Source: Macrotrachela quadricornifera (taxonomy: Eukaryota; Rotifera; Eurotatoria; Philodinida; Philodinidae). Taken from it: DNA of 64,000 bases. Below the pieces are notes generated by a model. It saw only the letters and a program-made list of their open reading frames with translations. It was not told where the DNA came from and did not search any database. Made by a program: the position numbers and the translations under genes. This document shows positions 13,886 to 25,330 of the stretch, in pieces (the stretch's first letter is position 1; every line of letters starts with the position of its first letter). The stretch is taken from the NCBI GenBank assembly GCA_022393335.1, contig JAJEKB010021016.1, positions 1,174,638 through 1,238,637 of the forward strand, read 5' to 3'.

Positions 13886-15408
13886 TTACACTGTAAAATA
13901 TTTTGTACCAATTGCATTTGTTTTATAATCAGCATCATCTTCGAACATATTTTGAAAAAATTTGATTTGTTTTGTTGATCCATCAATCATAAATACAACC
14001 CAGAATATAGCTTTAACACGTTCTATTTCTGGAATTCTATGTTTTTCACCATTAATTAATTTATCTTCTGTTCCAAATCTATTTATATAAGTTTTTTGTG
14101 GATTGATAGAAAACATAAGTTCGGCTTTTGATTGAGTTAGTGGTGCATTTCCTGCATATAAATGTACTGCATAAACATATTTTAAATTTGACTTAATAGA
14201 AAATCGGACGGTTTCAGGTCCATATCCAGTTGTTATATCATAATCTAATGACATATTTGTTTCATTTTTATTACCAAAATAGATATGTTTTCCATCAGAT
14301 GAATATAGATGTGAATCTAAATCGTTAGGATCTCCAGTCCATCGAAGTACAATTTCAATTTCATTTGGTTTAAGATCAATGCGTCCAATAAATCGACGAG
14401 CTGTTTCTTGTCGATAATTTTCAAAAGCTACCATAGTAAAATTAAGATGTTGTAGTTTGGAATTATTTGGAGAAAAAATTTCAACTTTATAAGCACCATC
14501 GGCAAGAATTTCTGGTAAATTAACCGTACCATTTTTATCTGTTATACCTTTAAAAGCTATTTCATGCTCTTCCGAATGATTTAATGTAACAATTCCACCT
14601 TCTATCAAATTATTAATTGAATCACGAACAATAAATTGTTTTGGAATGCGTATTTCTGTTTCTGGAACAACATTTAATAATGTTTCAGCAATAATATGTT
14701 GAGAATCTTCAGAATATATTGTTACTTTATATGTACCATAATTAGTTACATTATATGGATCTTTAATAATTGGTTTTGTAACAAGAGCTTCTTGTTCTGG
14801 ATGATAAACAGTTGGAAAATCAATATCAAATAAATTAGAACCTTCGGATATAGTTGGAAGAGATGTTATATGTACTGGAACATATGGTTTTGTTTTATCG
14901 AGATGAATAGCTGTTGGAATATTTGGCTCAATTATAGGAATATTTTGAATTGATGAATTAAGTGGGACAATTTGAGTTTTTTTAATATTATCGGGTATAA
15001 TCATTAATTGATGTTGAACAGTTGATGATTGTTCAATGAACGAATTTCGAGGAAGAGGTCCTGAAGGAACTTCATCCACTTCTACAAAATGAAAAAATGC
15101 TATTCTATGGTAGCTTGGAATAATTGAAATACAATACCTTCAGAACTTATATTTTCGGATGCATTAACAGGCGATTGTGGATTTCGACTAGGTAAAAATT
15201 CAGGAACAAGTAGAACACCAGCAGCAATTAGAATACCGAAAGCTAGTGAATAGCCAATCCATTTTTTTAATATTCCGAGCTGACGAAAATGAACTCCATT
15301 TGTATTTTGTACTGTTGAATCAAATAATAGCGATGGATAAATGTTAGTATCATCCGTTATTGATTCAATCTGTAGATTTGTTTCTTGTTCTTGAAATCTT
15401 CTAGCCAT
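13886..15408 (-). CDS. type II membrane protein with DUF2135-like C-terminal domain
   Basis: Two exons on the minus strand, 15408-15138 and 15081-13886, joined over a 56-base GT-AG intron in phase 1, giving about 488 residues. The ATG at 15408 starts MARRFQEQ. A cytosolic N-terminus of about 50 residues precedes one membrane helix (~50-70, WIGYSLAFGILIAAGVLLV), then a Pro-rich stalk. Next is a beta-rich region resembling carboxypeptidase-regulatory/Ig-like folds (~200-310). The C-terminal domain (~325-480) carries LRWTGDPNDLDSHLY and GYGPETVRFSI, the pattern I associate with the DUF2135/YfaP family. Predicted as an extracellular or luminal anchored protein. Function is unknown; the family assignment is by motif memory. 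Confidence 0.75.
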
Positions 15409-16643
15409 TGTCACAAACCAACTACGTTCAGTCTTCCTGTTATTATATCTAGAAGTAATAATAAAAAAAATTCTGTTTCTGAATTGAGCCTTTTTAAAAC
15501 AATTAAGTAATGAAAGATGATCGAAAACATTTGTCACAAGTAGTGATCTAGTCGAAGAATCTATCGTATTGTGGGAATAGAACTTTTTCTGGGATATCAG
15601 ATTCAATTGATACATCTATATGTTTTTTTAGACTTGCTGCTTCTTCCCGTAGGGACTTAATCTTTATCCATAACACACATGACTTTTTCAACTCGAGTTT
15701 TTCTGATTTATTGTTTAAAGTGAGGATTGATATTATAGATGAAGTCAATCTATTTCTAAAAAAATCGAACAAACGAACTATATATGAATGCACTTGGAAA
15801 CACTTTCAGATTTTGTGTCCAATATTGTATGGACAAATACATCTTACCTCGTGAATATTCTATAGCTTCCGTTTTATGGTTGTTTTAACCCCATTTGCTC
15901 TATTTGAGTCAAATAGTATGTATATAAATAAATGAATGATTTGAGAAAACAATCAGAGAGAAACAAAAGACTCAAATAAATAAGGCACATAATAGATAAA
16001 AGAGGGAATAAGTTAGAAAAAGAATGACTCAGATGACAGTACCCTAGTAAAGAAGATAAACATCGATACGATTGACATCATAACAGGTGCGCTAAATATC
16101 TCTTTAATTGGAACAGAACATTATCGCGATGACTCAACAACTAATTGCTGTATTGCATGACATACACAATATATTTATACACTTTAGAATGAGAGATAAA
16201 AATAAAAGTAGAATACTGTTGAAAATCGAGATCATTACAATTTCTCGATTTTTTGCATATCAAATTTAGCACATGAGAATAGGTTACAATGTTACTGATA
16301 CGCATTTTTTTATTTGTTCGTTTTAAATGTTGTAAAAAAAAACCGAAGAATGTTAATAATATCGATTGAATTTCGATAGATCATTATTAGAATTCGATCA
16401 AACTACATAAAAACATAACTTATGGTTCTTTAGTCTTTATACGCAATGACTAAATATATGCTCAGAATTATATTCTCACATGAGACAGAAGATTATTAAT
16501 AAATGTGATATTGTAATAAAAACAAAAAATTTTAAAAAGCCTTTCTTTTCTTTATTTATTAATTAAATGCGAATATATTACAGAAGTAATAATATAAATT
16601 AATACACCAAAATTCTAAAAATTTTCTCAATAATAATTAACAT
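15409..16643. other. intergenic region, no gene seen
   Basis: Upstream of the DUF2135-like gene (minus strand) and downstream of the claudin-like gene. A 10-bp-arm hairpin (AAAATCGAGA at 16222-16231 and its complement at 16243-16252) lies here. A TTTATT at 16551-16556 (AATAAA on the minus strand) is a plausible polyadenylation signal for the claudin-like gene. A short open stretch at 15548-15793 (-) has no recognisable content. Confidence 0.45.
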
Positions 16644-17261
16644 TCATTTTCGTTCTATTTTAGGCATCTTAAAATGTTTTACTTCTGGAATAGTATAAAG
16701 ACGTCCAGATGCTATACAACTCATAAAAAAACTAAATATCGTAAGTAAATGTGCTGTTTGATATAAATTAGCTGAATAATCATTATAATAAAGTACATAT
16801 GCACCTTCAGCCATTCCAGCAAGCATAAAAAGGCAAGCAAGAAAAAGAAATATAGGTCCAATTAAATAAATCCATCGAACTAAATCAGCAATAATCATAA
16901 ATAATGTTGATACTATTCCAAAAAAAATAAAAATAATTCCAATTATAGAAAGACCAGCTGCACAATCTAAATGATAATTCCATTGAGTTTGATTCCATCG
17001 TGCATCAATTGGATAATATTGATAAATATCACGATTTGTACTACGATATCCACAATTTAATAATGAACCATTTGAATAAAATCGACATGCATAAAAAAAA
17101 TTTGCAGTACTAATTGTATGTGTTTGTCCATCTATTATTACTTGATTACTTTGCCAATTAGGTGTACTAATACCAACACAAGCTAATACTAATGCACTCC
17201 CACCAAAAATAACTGAAAAAATAATAAATGCTATACTAGGATCTTTTTCATTGAAAACCAT
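16644..17261 (-). CDS. claudin/PMP22-like tetraspan membrane protein
   Basis: A single exon of 205 residues. I chose the ATG at 17261 (MVFNEKDPS), because the only longer in-frame start is a TTG two codons upstream. Four hydrophobic helices: ~9-30, ~98-122, ~127-148 and ~165-185. The first extracellular loop is long, with a TPNW start, two Cys (YACRF and NCGYR) and probable N-glycosylation sites, as in claudin/EMP/clarin-type proteins. The canonical claudin W-GLW-C-C signature is not complete, so a general tetraspan family is safer than true claudin. Probably at the plasma membrane in cell junctions or as a channel subunit. A minus-strand AATAAA lies about 90 bases past the stop. Confidence 0.75.
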   Translation of the reverse strand: MVFNEKDPSIAFIIFSVIFGGSALVLACVGISTPNWQSNQVIIDGQTHTISTANFFYACRFYSNGSLLNCGYRSTNRDIYQYYPIDARWNQTQWNYHLDCAAGLSIIGIIFIFFGIVSTLFMIIADLVRWIYLIGPIFLFLACLFMLAGMAEGAYVLYYNDYSANLYQTAHLLTIFSFFMSCIASGRLYTIPEVKHFKMPKIERK

Positions 17262-17659
17262 TTTCAATGATTAAATATGGTTACTAACGATCATTGATTC
17301 TTTCTTTTTTTTTTCTACTCTTCAAATGTCATTCTTAACAACAGAGAAAAAAAATTTTAACATACAGTTTGTGATGAAAAAATTTCATTACCATCGAACG
17401 TATATAATTCGTTCTTGTGTACATATACAGCACTATATTGTTTTTTTTTTTTTCTTTTCATTCAATATAAATTAAAATGTGATGGAGAAGAAAGAGAAGA
17501 AAAAAAATACTGAGAGAATTCATTCATACAGAACTGTTCGATGTTGAATAAACTAGAAGATGATTTTATGTCCTTCATTATATATGGCTTTATAATACTA
17601 GTAAAATTTATTTTTTATTATTAATTCTAGAATAAGTATTAACAAAGAAAATACTAGAA
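17262..17659. other. short intergenic region, T-rich
   Basis: Upstream of the claudin-like gene and downstream of the RING-LRR gene. It holds T- and A-homopolymers (for example 17441-17456) and no coding signal. Confidence 0.5.
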
Positions 17660-18938
17660 TTAAACAATAAGTTTAAAATTTTTTCTTTCATTAATTATTT
17701 GTAAAAGTTGCATTTTACTTGCAATAGATAATTTACATTTTCGTAAATTAAGTCTTTCTAATATTCGATTACGTTCAAGCATATTAATAAGTGAATTAAT
17801 ACAAGAATCAGTAATTAATTTATTCCATTGAAGATCTAAATGTTTAAGATTTTTATTATCATTTTTTAATACTAAAGCTAAATAATTTACACCTTGATCA
17901 CTAATTTGATTATTATATAACCATAAATCAGTTAATGTTACATTTGTTTTGAGTATTTCAGATAAATATTGAATACCACGATCTGTAATACAATTTGATC
18001 CAAGATGAAGTTTTTGAAGTATTGAATTATTTAATAAAAATTTTTGTGTTAAAATTTGTATACCAATATCTGATATACAATTATTATTAAACCATAAATC
18101 TTTTAATGTTGTTAAATTATTTATAAATGCATCAATTAAATTTTCAATACCATGTGATGTTATTGCATTACCATGTAATTGAAGTATTGTACATTTTTTA
18201 TTCATTATTTGTGGAATAATATTTGTTAATTCACGATCAGATAGTTTTTGTTGAGAAAAATCTATTGTTATATCGGTATCATTTTCAATCATTTTTTCTA
18301 ATACTGATTCATCTATAATAAAACAAAAATGATATGAGTTTCTTTTTTTTAATGTATATTTAATTATATTTACTATTATTTATAATAAATAATTTATTTG
18401 TTGTTTCATTAAGTTGTATATTTTTCTGTTTAATTTGTTCATTAAGTTGTTGTTTTTCAGTATTTAATTGCCGATTTTCATTAATTAATTGTGTAAGTAA
18501 TGTTCGTAATGGTTCATATTGACATGTTGATAAATGTACTTGAAGATTTTCACGTAAACCATTCCATGGACATTTAATATCAACAGCTGAACATGATACA
18601 TTAACTTTAAGACAAAATTTATTAATATGTTCAATAAAATTATCACGTTGTAAATTTGTTTGACCACATGTTAAACATTTTATTTGTAATCTATCAAGCA
18701 TATTTCGTAAAGGACGACTAACTTGTATACATTGTTCAATAGATTTAACTTCATGACGACATGTTGGACATGATTTAGAACTTTTTATAATCCATCGTTG
18801 AAGACATTCTCGACAAAAAATATGATCACATGATGTTGATATTGGTTGAACAAATGGTTTATTACAAATACTACATATCAATTCGGAATTAATAGATGCT
18901 TCATCCATATATTCATATTGATCAATTTTTTTTTCCAT
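17660..18938 (-). CDS. RING / TRAF-type zinc finger / coiled-coil / LRR protein
   Basis: Two exons, 18938-18374 and 18312-17660, joined across a 61-base intron (GTAAAT...TTATAG) in phase 1, give 405 residues. The intron removes the stop that would otherwise split it into two proteins. The N-terminal C3HC4 RING has C22, C25, C37, H39, C42, C45, C57 and C60. A TRAF-like Cys/His zinc-finger region follows (~85-145), then a Gln/Asn/Lys-rich coiled coil (~148-185). The second exon encodes about six ribonuclease-inhibitor-type LRRs with LQLHGNAIT, LWFNNNCIS, LHLGSNCIT, LWLYNNQIS and LDLQWNKL. By family it is an E3 ubiquitin ligase whose LRR part recognises a target; a cytosolic, immune-type role is inference. 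Confidence 0.8.
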
Positions 18939-19963
18939 TTTAATGTTTATAATCTATGCTTTTGTGAATATGAAAACGCACTTACTTTTTAAATAATTAT
19001 GATATTACAAAATGAATGTGATCGCAATTATATATATATATATATATGTTGATAAGCAAAGAGCTTGTTTGTTTAATTAGACGGACGAACGAACGATAGA
19101 CAGAATAGAAAAAAAAGAAAGAAGACTAATCTAACGCTTTGTAGACGTTAGAATTTAAAAACATGTAGTGCGCCAAATAGAAAAAATGATTATTTTAATA
19201 ATGAAAATAAAATCATTTGATTTTGTAAATTTTTAGCAGTTAATCTAAATAGGATTAAGAAGACGCAATTTAAATTATGTTCCATAAAGTTCAAGTGAAT
19301 AGTTATATTTTAAATTCATTGAATATTCCTTTTTATTATAATGATTATGAGAATAGAAAATCAATTGGATATGGTTATCGTAGACGACATGAATATTCAT
19401 GTTACAGATGTTCCACCACGTGTAATAGCTTTAATACGATAATAATTCATTCGAAATTTTGATAAACATCCATTAATCGAAATATGAATAGAATGAGGAA
19501 AAAAAGATTTCTATTTTCAACTTTCGATTGATCTCTTAAACTCCTTTGTTGTTGTTTTTGTATTTACAATAATAATTCAAATAAGATTTTTTAAATATAA
19601 GCCTTTTTCTTTTACTACACTATAGTTTTCTCGTGCATATATTATCCAGATACATGATGCGCATTTACGACTCTAACTGCAATGTTAATATTTTCTTTTG
19701 TATATTGCTCGTTATATGAATGTCTATTTATTTCATGCTCGTATGAGTTATTATAAAAGATACTTCGGAAATAAAGAGATTACTTAACATCTTTGCAAAA
19801 AAGAAGAATATTACAGTTAATAACATGAGGCCGGTAAAAAGTCATCGCAACATATTTTTTTTATTGTGTTACATGCAGCTCTTGAATAGTGGAAATTATT
19901 CTTTCTTCTAAATGTATCGATAATTCAATATTTAAGACTTGACTGGTTATTATATTATTAAAT
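18939..19963. other. intergenic region between divergent genes
   Basis: Separates the minus-strand RING-LRR gene from the plus-strand receptor, so it should hold both promoters. It contains a (TA) microsatellite at about 19029-19047. A 61-codon open stretch at 19277-19462 (+) has no recognisable domain and is probably chance. Confidence 0.45.
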
Positions 19964-20923
19964 ATGAACATATCTTCGGTTTTTTCTTTAAATCCTATAC
20001 AAAAATGTTTGACATATTATGCAATAACAACATATACTATAATTGGTAGTGTTGGATTATTTATCAATATAGCTATATTTAGTCAATCTACACATCGTCG
20101 AAAACCTTGTTCACTCTATATTTTAACAATGTCATTATGTGCTTTAGTTGGTTTATATATTACTGTTATACCTATTATTTATGAAGTTGATCATTCTAAT
20201 TCAATGACATCATCTCGTTTTTATTGTCAAATAACATATTATTTTCGTCATGCATTTAATCAAATGATGAGAACATTTTTTATATTTGCTTGTGTTGATC
20301 GATATATAATATGTAATAATCAAGCTCGTATTCGATTATTTAGTCAATATAAAATAGCTATTCGTATTATTCCATTAGTTATTCTTTTTTGGTTATTATT
20401 AAGTATTTATCCTGCTATATTGCGTTCATTTGAAAATGGTAAATGTGATACAAAAAATGGTTTAAATGCAATGATGTTTTCGATATATACTGCAATTATT
20501 GTAGGCATTATTCCATTAATTTCTCTAATGTTATTTTGTATATTATTAAGGATTAATTTGCAGAAAATACGAAGACGTATTCAACCAATGATAAATACAA
20601 AATTAATAATAAATCAATTTCTTCGTAAACGTGATCGAGATATGTTGAGAATGTTATTAATTGAAGTTATATGTTATACAATTACAACAGCACCATTAAC
20701 AATTATGCTCATTTATAGATCGGCTACACAAACAATAATAAAAAATAATGAACGTATAATGATTGAATCATTCCTTATCTATTTAACTAGTATATTTTTA
20801 TTGTATGTAAATAATGGTCTTTCATTTTGGATATATATTTGTGCATCGCGTTCTTTTCGATTAGAATTTAAAAATTTAATTATTAAATATTATGTACTAA
20901 TTAAAGGCATATATATCGAATAA
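19964..20923 (+). CDS. rhodopsin-like G-protein-coupled receptor, copy 1
   Basis: An intronless frame of 319 residues from the ATG at 19964. It has seven hydrophobic helices. A TM3-end motif of the DRY type occurs in the context FACVDRY, after the shared block NQMMRTFF. Intracellular loop 3 is basic, with RKRDRDMLRMLLIEVICY leading into TM6. TM7 reads NNGLSFWIYI and replaces the classical NPxxY. It is paralogous to the genes at 22462 and 59943, with co-linear blocks throughout. By fold it is a class A receptor, most like invertebrate peptide (FMRFamide-type) receptors; ligand unknown. Short N- and C-termini and lack of introns suggest spread by tandem or retro-duplication. Confidence 0.85.
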   Translation: MNISSVFSLNPIQKCLTYYAITTYTIIGSVGLFINIAIFSQSTHRRKPCSLYILTMSLCALVGLYITVIPIIYEVDHSNSMTSSRFYCQITYYFRHAFNQMMRTFFIFACVDRYIICNNQARIRLFSQYKIAIRIIPLVILFWLLLSIYPAILRSFENGKCDTKNGLNAMMFSIYTAIIVGIIPLISLMLFCILLRINLQKIRRRIQPMINTKLIINQFLRKRDRDMLRMLLIEVICYTITTAPLTIMLIYRSATQTIIKNNERIMIESFLIYLTSIFLLYVNNGLSFWIYICASRSFRLEFKNLIIKYYVLIKGIYIE

Positions 20924-22461
20924 TCAGAATGAACTATATTATATAAATGAATTTTTTAGAACTGGTAATTAACATATGCTTATTTACGATCAAAATATTA
21001 AATAACAAAGAATATTAGAATATTTAAAGTCATGGAAATCTTTCTCAATTCTTTTGATCAAACTTGAAAAAGATATAAATTATTGTTAAGTCTATTAATA
21101 TTATCAATTTTTTGTTTAAATAAATAAAAATATATTTCTAATATTTTTTTTTTCATCGGTTTTACGTAGATATTTCTTAAACTTTATAGACCAATATAAG
21201 AAAGATATATTTCATTTGTCCGTCTACTTTAAATCGTTGTATTTATATAATTAGTAGAAAGCAATTGTGTACCGTCTCAAAGTCAATGCACAAGTCAAGG
21301 TTAAATTGATTCCATTTCCAGCTGTGTTTTTTTTACTTTGTTAGTTAATTTTAAATTGTCATCATTGTCATATTTGATAACATTCAGTTTTATGAACAAA
21401 TGATTTTATAAACCAATAGTATTGTATTGACAACACACAGGGACGGTGCGAAGAGGTCAGGGTAGGAGGTGATACCCCAAAAATCGGAGAAAGATCCAAT
21501 CAAAATTTTCTAGAGCAGGAGAGTGCTCATCCCTATCACCCCCCCCCCTAGTCGCGCCGTCCCTGACAACATACAATATATGATTATTAATATATTTCAT
21601 GCTATCGTAACATTGTTGATTATTTTTGCGCATGTCAACAGTCATTTAGCTATTGGATTATGAATTTCATTGTGCATAAAATTACTATAGTCCATTCTGA
21701 AATTCCTACTTTACATCTACTTCTACTATCTTTTATCAATTAACTCAAAATGACTGAATTTGAATTCGAACGTTTGGATTGTATGTATGTCCATCTAGAA
21801 GATATATAATATTCAATACAATTGAACAATTATGGCACGAATACACACAACTGTCTTGACCCTGAAATCTAATATTTTGTACTAATAGACATGACATATA
21901 TCCTTGCATATCTGTTTCCTTTTATTACTTATGTTTTAATGTTTTTCATAAATACATTATTTAAATATCTCATACATATCAGTGATTCCATTTTAAATTA
22001 TTTCCATTAGAAAAATGATGTTTATCATAATAACAGGTTTTTCATTTACGTGTTATTTTATTCATTATTTTACGCTTATATAAGTCATAGGAAACATTAC
22101 TTTTTTCTTCTATTCTTTATTGTTTTTGATTATGCACTGTGAAATTATTTTGTTAACATGATTTAAAAGTAGATATATTTTTCTGTTAACAATAACGTAT
22201 TTTTCTGGAATTAAAAGAGAACCTGGAGTTGTATTTTGACTAAAGATCTGTTTTGCAACAGGATAACTCGCAGTTAACAGTTATACAAACATCAATACAT
22301 GCATAATTCAATTTTGTAGAATATCGTGAGTATATTATTTATGAAATGAATTAAACTTTAGATTTTTTTGGAGAGTCAGACAAATTACTTTTGAAAAAAA
22401 TAAATAGTTATCATATACTGATTAATTTTAATAAAATAGAATCATTTATCAATGTGAAAAT
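20924..22461. other. intergenic region containing a MITE
   Basis: Between two receptor genes. Besides the hAT-type MITE at 21438-21565 I see only AT-rich sequence. A 62-codon minus-strand frame at 21457-21645 overlaps the MITE and is not a gene. Confidence 0.5.
21438..21565. mobile_element. hAT-type MITE with 8-bp target duplication
   Basis: Ends: CAGGGACGGTGCGA at 21438 and TCGCGCCGTCCCTG ending at 21565, inverted with one mismatch. The flanks ACAACACA (21430-21437) and ACAACATA (21566-21573) form an 8-bp target-site duplication with one mismatch. Length is 128 bases, with an internal C-run. The CAGGG end plus an 8-bp duplication is the hAT superfamily signature. It has no coding capacity. 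Confidence 0.8.
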
Positions 22462-23430
22462 ATGTCATCAACTTCGTTATTAATTAATACACAACGGTGT
22501 TTGACACGTTATGGAATGACAACATACATGATATTTGGTAATATTGGTTTAATTTTTAATATAATTATCTTCAGTCAAAGTACACATCGTCAAAAACCTG
22601 GTTCATTATATATGTTAGCTATGTCATTATGTGCTTTAACTGGTTTAAATATCTCTGTTATACCAACTATTTATGCATTAGATCATCCAAATCCTTCTAC
22701 TTCTTCATTTTTTGCTTGTCAAATAATGTTCTATTTACGTCATACTATTAATCAAATGATGAGAACATTCTTTGTATTTGCTTGTATTGATCGTTATACA
22801 ATGTCAAGTAAAGAAGTTCACATTCGTTTATTTAGTCAATATCGAATAGCCATCCGAATTATTCCATCTGTTATTATTTTTTGGCTCTTATTAGGAATTT
22901 TTCCAATAATGTTACGTTCATACATTGATGGTGTATGTGGACCAGCAAGTGGTCTAAACTATATATTACATTCTATTTATATTGCAATTACTACATGCAT
23001 TATTCCACTTAGTGGTATGGTTTTGTTTTGTATACTATTGAAGGTTAATTTGAAGAATATGCGAAGACGTATTCAACCAATAAAAACCACAACTATAATA
23101 GGAAATCAATTTCTTCGCAGACGTGATCGAGATATGTTAAGAATGCTATTAATTGAAGTTATATGTTACACAATTACAACAGGACCATTAGCATTTATGA
23201 TTATTTATAATTTAGCTACGCAATCGATAGTAAAGAATAATGAACGTTTACAAATGGAATCATTTTCGAATTACTTTTTTGGTACATTTTTACTTTATTT
23301 AACTAATTGCCTTTCATTTTGGATATATATCACGACATCACGATCATTTCGATTAGAATTCAAAAGTGTAATTATAAAATTTTATGCATTTATTACACGC
23401 ACACAAATACAAATCAATGAAATAAGTTGA
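22462..23430 (+). CDS. rhodopsin-like G-protein-coupled receptor, copy 2
   Basis: An intronless frame of 322 residues from the ATG at 22462. The block order is the same as in copy 1: RQKPGSLYMLAMSLCALTG (TM2), NQMMRTFFVFACIDRY (TM3 with a DRY-type motif), RRRDRDMLRMLLIEVICY (loop 3/TM6) and NCLSFWIYI in TM7. A Cys just before TM3 (FACQIMFYLRH) and one in loop 2 (DGVCGP) could form the class A disulphide. It lies 1.5 kb downstream of copy 1 on the same strand, so tandem duplication is likely. Ligand unknown; FMRFamide-like or another peptide receptor is the nearest guess. Confidence 0.85.
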   Translation: MSSTSLLINTQRCLTRYGMTTYMIFGNIGLIFNIIIFSQSTHRQKPGSLYMLAMSLCALTGLNISVIPTIYALDHPNPSTSSFFACQIMFYLRHTINQMMRTFFVFACIDRYTMSSKEVHIRLFSQYRIAIRIIPSVIIFWLLLGIFPIMLRSYIDGVCGPASGLNYILHSIYIAITTCIIPLSGMVLFCILLKVNLKNMRRRIQPIKTTTIIGNQFLRRRDRDMLRMLLIEVICYTITTGPLAFMIIYNLATQSIVKNNERLQMESFSNYFFGTFLLYLTNCLSFWIYITTSRSFRLEFKSVIIKFYAFITRTQIQINEIS

Positions 23431-25330
23431 ATGACTATTAAATATATGACTAAAGAGTATAATCAAAATCAAGAAATAAATAGTGTTCAAGTCATTATTC
23501 CAATGGATTTTATCTAAGAATATGAATGATTGTACTACATTTTCTTTTCAAAATCACACTTTAAAGTTTTTGTATAACAAGATCAATATTTTTGTGTATC
23601 ATTTTAAATTCTTCAATGTTTCAAAAAATGTATCTCGCGGCAAACTATTTGTTTCTTTGTTATTCCATCTTATAAAAAAATAATGTAGTTGAATCTTTGT
23701 CGTCTAAATTTTGTGTTATACTTCTATTGCTTCATATGATTTAGATGTAATTTATAATTTCTTTCTATTTTGTATTAGCTATAACATAATGAGCTAAAGC
23801 TTTTCTCTCTATTACAAGTTCATGTAAACGTTATTAATTCTTCATAAATATCAGATATTCGAATTGTTTCGTTTTCAAGACTTAATGGTCATGCATTCAT
23901 ATATGATGAAAGAATTGGAATAAAATAATATATATTTGTTGCTATTTTATTCTTCTAACAGTTAAGAAATCACTTGGTATGTTTGTACATAAAAGTGCGA
24001 AAAAAAATTCCCAAGTAGCACATTTACGGCAATCAGACCCACCTGAGGGTCTCACTATATTTTAACAAGAAATCTAGAAAACACTTTCTTTTCATTTTTC
24101 CTTAGGTGATAGGGTACATATAACATGCTGTCTGGTTTGCTTTCACTATTTTTTGTGAAAAAAACCGATATAAAAAATTTATCACAATCAAAATAGAAGG
24201 TTTTATTTCCTTTGCTGTCTTCATTGGTAGTTGGTATTCATTGGTGAACTTTAAGATCAAGTTCTAATGAGGAAAGATTTCCAGATACAAGTCTCAATTT
24301 TGAATGGAATACATATTAGTTTGTAGAGCATGATGAGTTGATTCTCGTTGTATGTTTCGGTTTTGCTCATAGATCTTCAAATGAGAAGATCGGTAGAGTT
24401 TATTTGTACACGATAGAAATATCGAATATTTTTTATGGGTTTCTTCCATACTGCTAACAGATGTTAGTGACGAGAAAAACGAAACAATATATGAATTTAT
24501 ATCTGTATTATACAAAAAATCGAATGTTCAAGAATGACGCACTAGGGATATGTCATTGATCAACTACAAGTTGTGCGTGATGATCTATCGTAGAAAACAT
24601 TCATTACTGACAATATGACATATCTCTTGTGTATATGCATATGCTTAGTAGAAGTTTTTTTAGAATAGAACCTAAGAAGATGTATTCAACGAGAATTAGA
24701 TGGAATTCAGTCGGGAGTCTGACAAGCGTTACTCATGTATATATTAAGCATTCAATGGTGGATTTTGAGTTTGTAAATATGAATATCATCTTGTAAAAGA
24801 GAAAAATTATGTCTATAAAAACAGTATTTTTGAAGGGAAAGTGTTGGAAAGTTTATTCCTTTTATCTTTTCTACCTGGATAACAAATTTGTTTTTTCCAA
24901 CATAATGTGAAGAGGGGTAAGATAAAAACGAAATAACCTATTAGATTAAACGTCAGAGCATGAATTGATATCAGTAAAGAAAAAGTATACAGACACATAT
25001 TAAAATAAGGTTTAACAGTCACCAGATTAATTAGAATAAAAGGAAACGATAGAGTATATTCAGCAAGAATGCAATTAATATATCAGATTAAAAATAATAG
25101 GAATTGAAAAAATATGAGTTATTTTTTCGTTCTGTTGTTATATAATGCTAGATATACGAGAGAATTTTTTTTCTACGCATGTATGATTACAGAACAAGTG
25201 AGAATCTCTCATATGTCTTTTGTCTCTAATGAATAAGTGAAGTTTTTCTCGAATAGACATCTAAGGTTTTGGCTAAGATAAGAGTGGACGGACCATCTCT
25301 TCTATATCTACGCATTATACATATGAATCA
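23431..25330. other. intergenic region, no confident gene
   Basis: AT-rich. A short inverted repeat (GATATGTCAT near 24546 and its complement near 24616) is present. Minus-strand open stretches at 24294-24515 and 24813-25022 have no recognisable domain. The 5' end of the downstream MACPF-NHL gene is unresolved and might extend into this region. Confidence 0.4.

Noticed and set aside
15548..15793. 81-codon minus-strand frame with helix-like composition upstream of the DUF2135-like gene
   Set aside because: No in-phase splice link to the gene and no recognisable motif; the MARRF start at 15408 is self-sufficient.
17660..18312. LRR region as a separate gene starting at an internal ATG
   Set aside because: A phase-correct 61-base intron links it to the RING/TRAF exon, and the residues just before that ATG are in frame after splicing.
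21457..21645. 62-codon minus-strand frame
   Set aside because: Overlaps the hAT-type MITE and its C-run; no coding features.
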